Below are positions 63,055-64,000 of a stretch of 64,000 bases of DNA, in pieces. The position numbers and the translations under genes were made by a program. Position 1 is the first letter of the stretch. Every line of letters begins with the position of its first letter. The DNA is from Acanthosepion pharaonis (Eukaryota > Mollusca > Cephalopoda > Sepiida > Sepiidae): contig CAHIKZ030004725.1 of assembly GCA_903632075.3 (NCBI GenBank), positions 1,372,501 through 1,436,500 of the forward strand, given 5' to 3'. Below the pieces are notes generated by a model. It was not told where the DNA came from, did not search any database, and was given only the letters and a program-made list of their open reading frames with translations.

Positions 63055-63475
63055 AAAATTCAGTCGTAAGTTAAGAAACCTATAGCATTCGTAATAATAA
63101 GCATTGTTGTTGTCTGCTATTTCACTTTACTACAAATTATTTAAACGGGGTCGAACAAAATTGTAATTACCTAAACAAGTCACAATAATCTGTTTAATTA
63201 GATCTCGCTGAATAAGATATTTTTTATTTCTATTCTTTTTTATATCTCTAATATTTATATTATTACATTTCCATTATTTAATTAGATTTTCATAAAACTG
63301 TACAAAATTAAGTTTCCTGAATCATCGATATTATTAGTATTATTATTATTAGTAGTAGTAGTACTAGAAAACTATTCAGACGTTAAAATTCAGTCATAAG
63401 TTAGAAAACCTACAGCATTCTTAATAAGCATTGTTGTCGTCTGCTATTTCCCATAACTACGAATTAGTTGAACAG
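63055..63475 (+). repeat. direct repeat pair at ~335-bp spacing
   Basis: AAAATTCAGTCGTAAGTTAAG...GCATTGTTGTTGTCTGCTAT (63055-63140) recurs at 63385-63470 as AAAATTCAGTCATAAGTTAG...GCATTGTTGTCGTCTGCTAT. A (TAT/TAG)n run lies between (63330-63365). Confidence 0.8.
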
Positions 63476-63520
63476 ACAGGATTTTTTAAAAATTATCTAA
63501 ATTCCATATAATAGCTAAAT

Positions 63521-63810
63521 AGGATTAGATAGCTTCACACTTCTCCCCAGACTTTTGAACAATAGAGGTTTACCCCTTGTTCCCTGTCTCCTTTCTACTT
63601 TTCCGCGTAAACTTTGAAATTTTTATTATTTTTTTTTTCTTTTCACAATAGGATTAGATAGATTCTCCTATCTTTTGGTTTACACTCCTCCCCGGTCTTT
63701 TGAACAGGAGTAGAGGTTTATCCCTTTATTTCCTGTCTAGGATTGGTTTTCCTGTTCATTCTAAATTCTACTTCAGCTCTATACTTCTAATGTGTCCGCC
63801 TCAACTCTGA
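63521..63810 (+). repeat. tandem duplicate ~130-150 bp
   Basis: AATAGGATTAGATAG, CTTTTGAACAATAGAGGTTTA, CCCTGTCTCC and AACTTTGAAATTTTTATTATT (63519-63630) recur at 63648-63810 with substitutions and an indel. Confidence 0.75.
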
Positions 63811-63859
63811 AATTTATACTATTATTAGGTTTCCAGTTCCTTCTAAAGTCTTTTCCATT

Positions 63860-63940
63860 CTCCTTTGACTCCCAGTACTCCCTTGTATCTTAGTGGTGTT
63901 ATCGCCTTACTTGACATGAATTGATTTTTAAAAAAAAGTC
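63860..63940 (+). mobile_element. LINE-B 3' end
   Basis: AGTACTCCCTTGTATCTTAGTGG, then TTATCGCCTTACTTGACATGAATTGATTTTTAAAAAAA, the LINE-B terminus. Confidence 0.65.
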
Positions 63941-64000
63941 ATAATAATTTGATTTTCTTAAAGCTGTTCAGAATTATTTAAACAAATGGAAAAATACTAA

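Overview
This window looks like intergenic or intronic DNA from a large, repeat-rich animal genome. Long (AT)n, (CA)n and GATA microsatellites, tRNA-derived SINEs, short Helitrons that carry an internal (TG)n tract, and invertebrate-type LINE, Tc1/mariner and Gypsy remnants together suggest a mollusc, most likely a cephalopod such as an octopus. That identification is an inference from repeat style; I saw no host gene that would fix the species. I found no convincing host exon, no functional tRNA or rRNA gene, and no CRISPR array or bacterial-type operon. Almost every recognisable protein-coding stretch is a decayed transposon gene.

Layout. 0-12 kb: tails of one LINE family (called LINE-A here), SINE-G copies, a mariner-type transposase remnant (5.2-5.8 kb), a 133-codon ORF of unknown function (6.36-6.76 kb), a 709-bp Helitron (8.7-9.4 kb), a second mariner remnant and a ~970-bp almost pure purine tract (10.2-11.2 kb). 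12-20 kb: a LINE-A reverse transcriptase split by a SINE and by a Helitron, a second LINE family (LINE-B), another Helitron and a solo LTR. 20-32 kb: a mariner-type MITE, a 42-bp minisatellite open on both strands, a SINE dimer, a Tc1 remnant, a cluster of foldback elements bracketed by (AT)n, a second solo LTR, an array of tRNA-like repeats and a full-length but broken Tc1 element (30.76-32.01 kb). 32-42 kb: a deletion-derivative MITE, then a ~3.1-kb autonomous Helitron helicase remnant containing a small Helitron and a SINE, then more mariner fragments. 42-58 kb: LTR-like repeats, SINEs, LINE tails, a compound hAT-like MITE and a tandem duplication. 58-64 kb: a decayed Gypsy-type LTR retrotransposon with gag, protease, RT, RNase H and integrase traces, then local duplications.

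How the parts relate. The clearest result is the order of insertion. In several places removing an insert restores the older sequence, or a paralogous copy elsewhere in the window preserves the empty site. This defines element boundaries for the Helitrons (A|T target, TC start, CTAG end), a solo-LTR family (TGTT...AACA, 5-bp duplications), SINEs (9-12-bp duplications) and TA-targeted MITEs. No new enzymatic or defence system is evident. The less ordinary items are a tRNA-SINE with an inverted leader and tail, (AT)n-bracketed palindromes, the 42-bp minisatellite and the internally duplicated purine tract. All boundaries were read by eye, and those marked low confidence could move by tens of bases.
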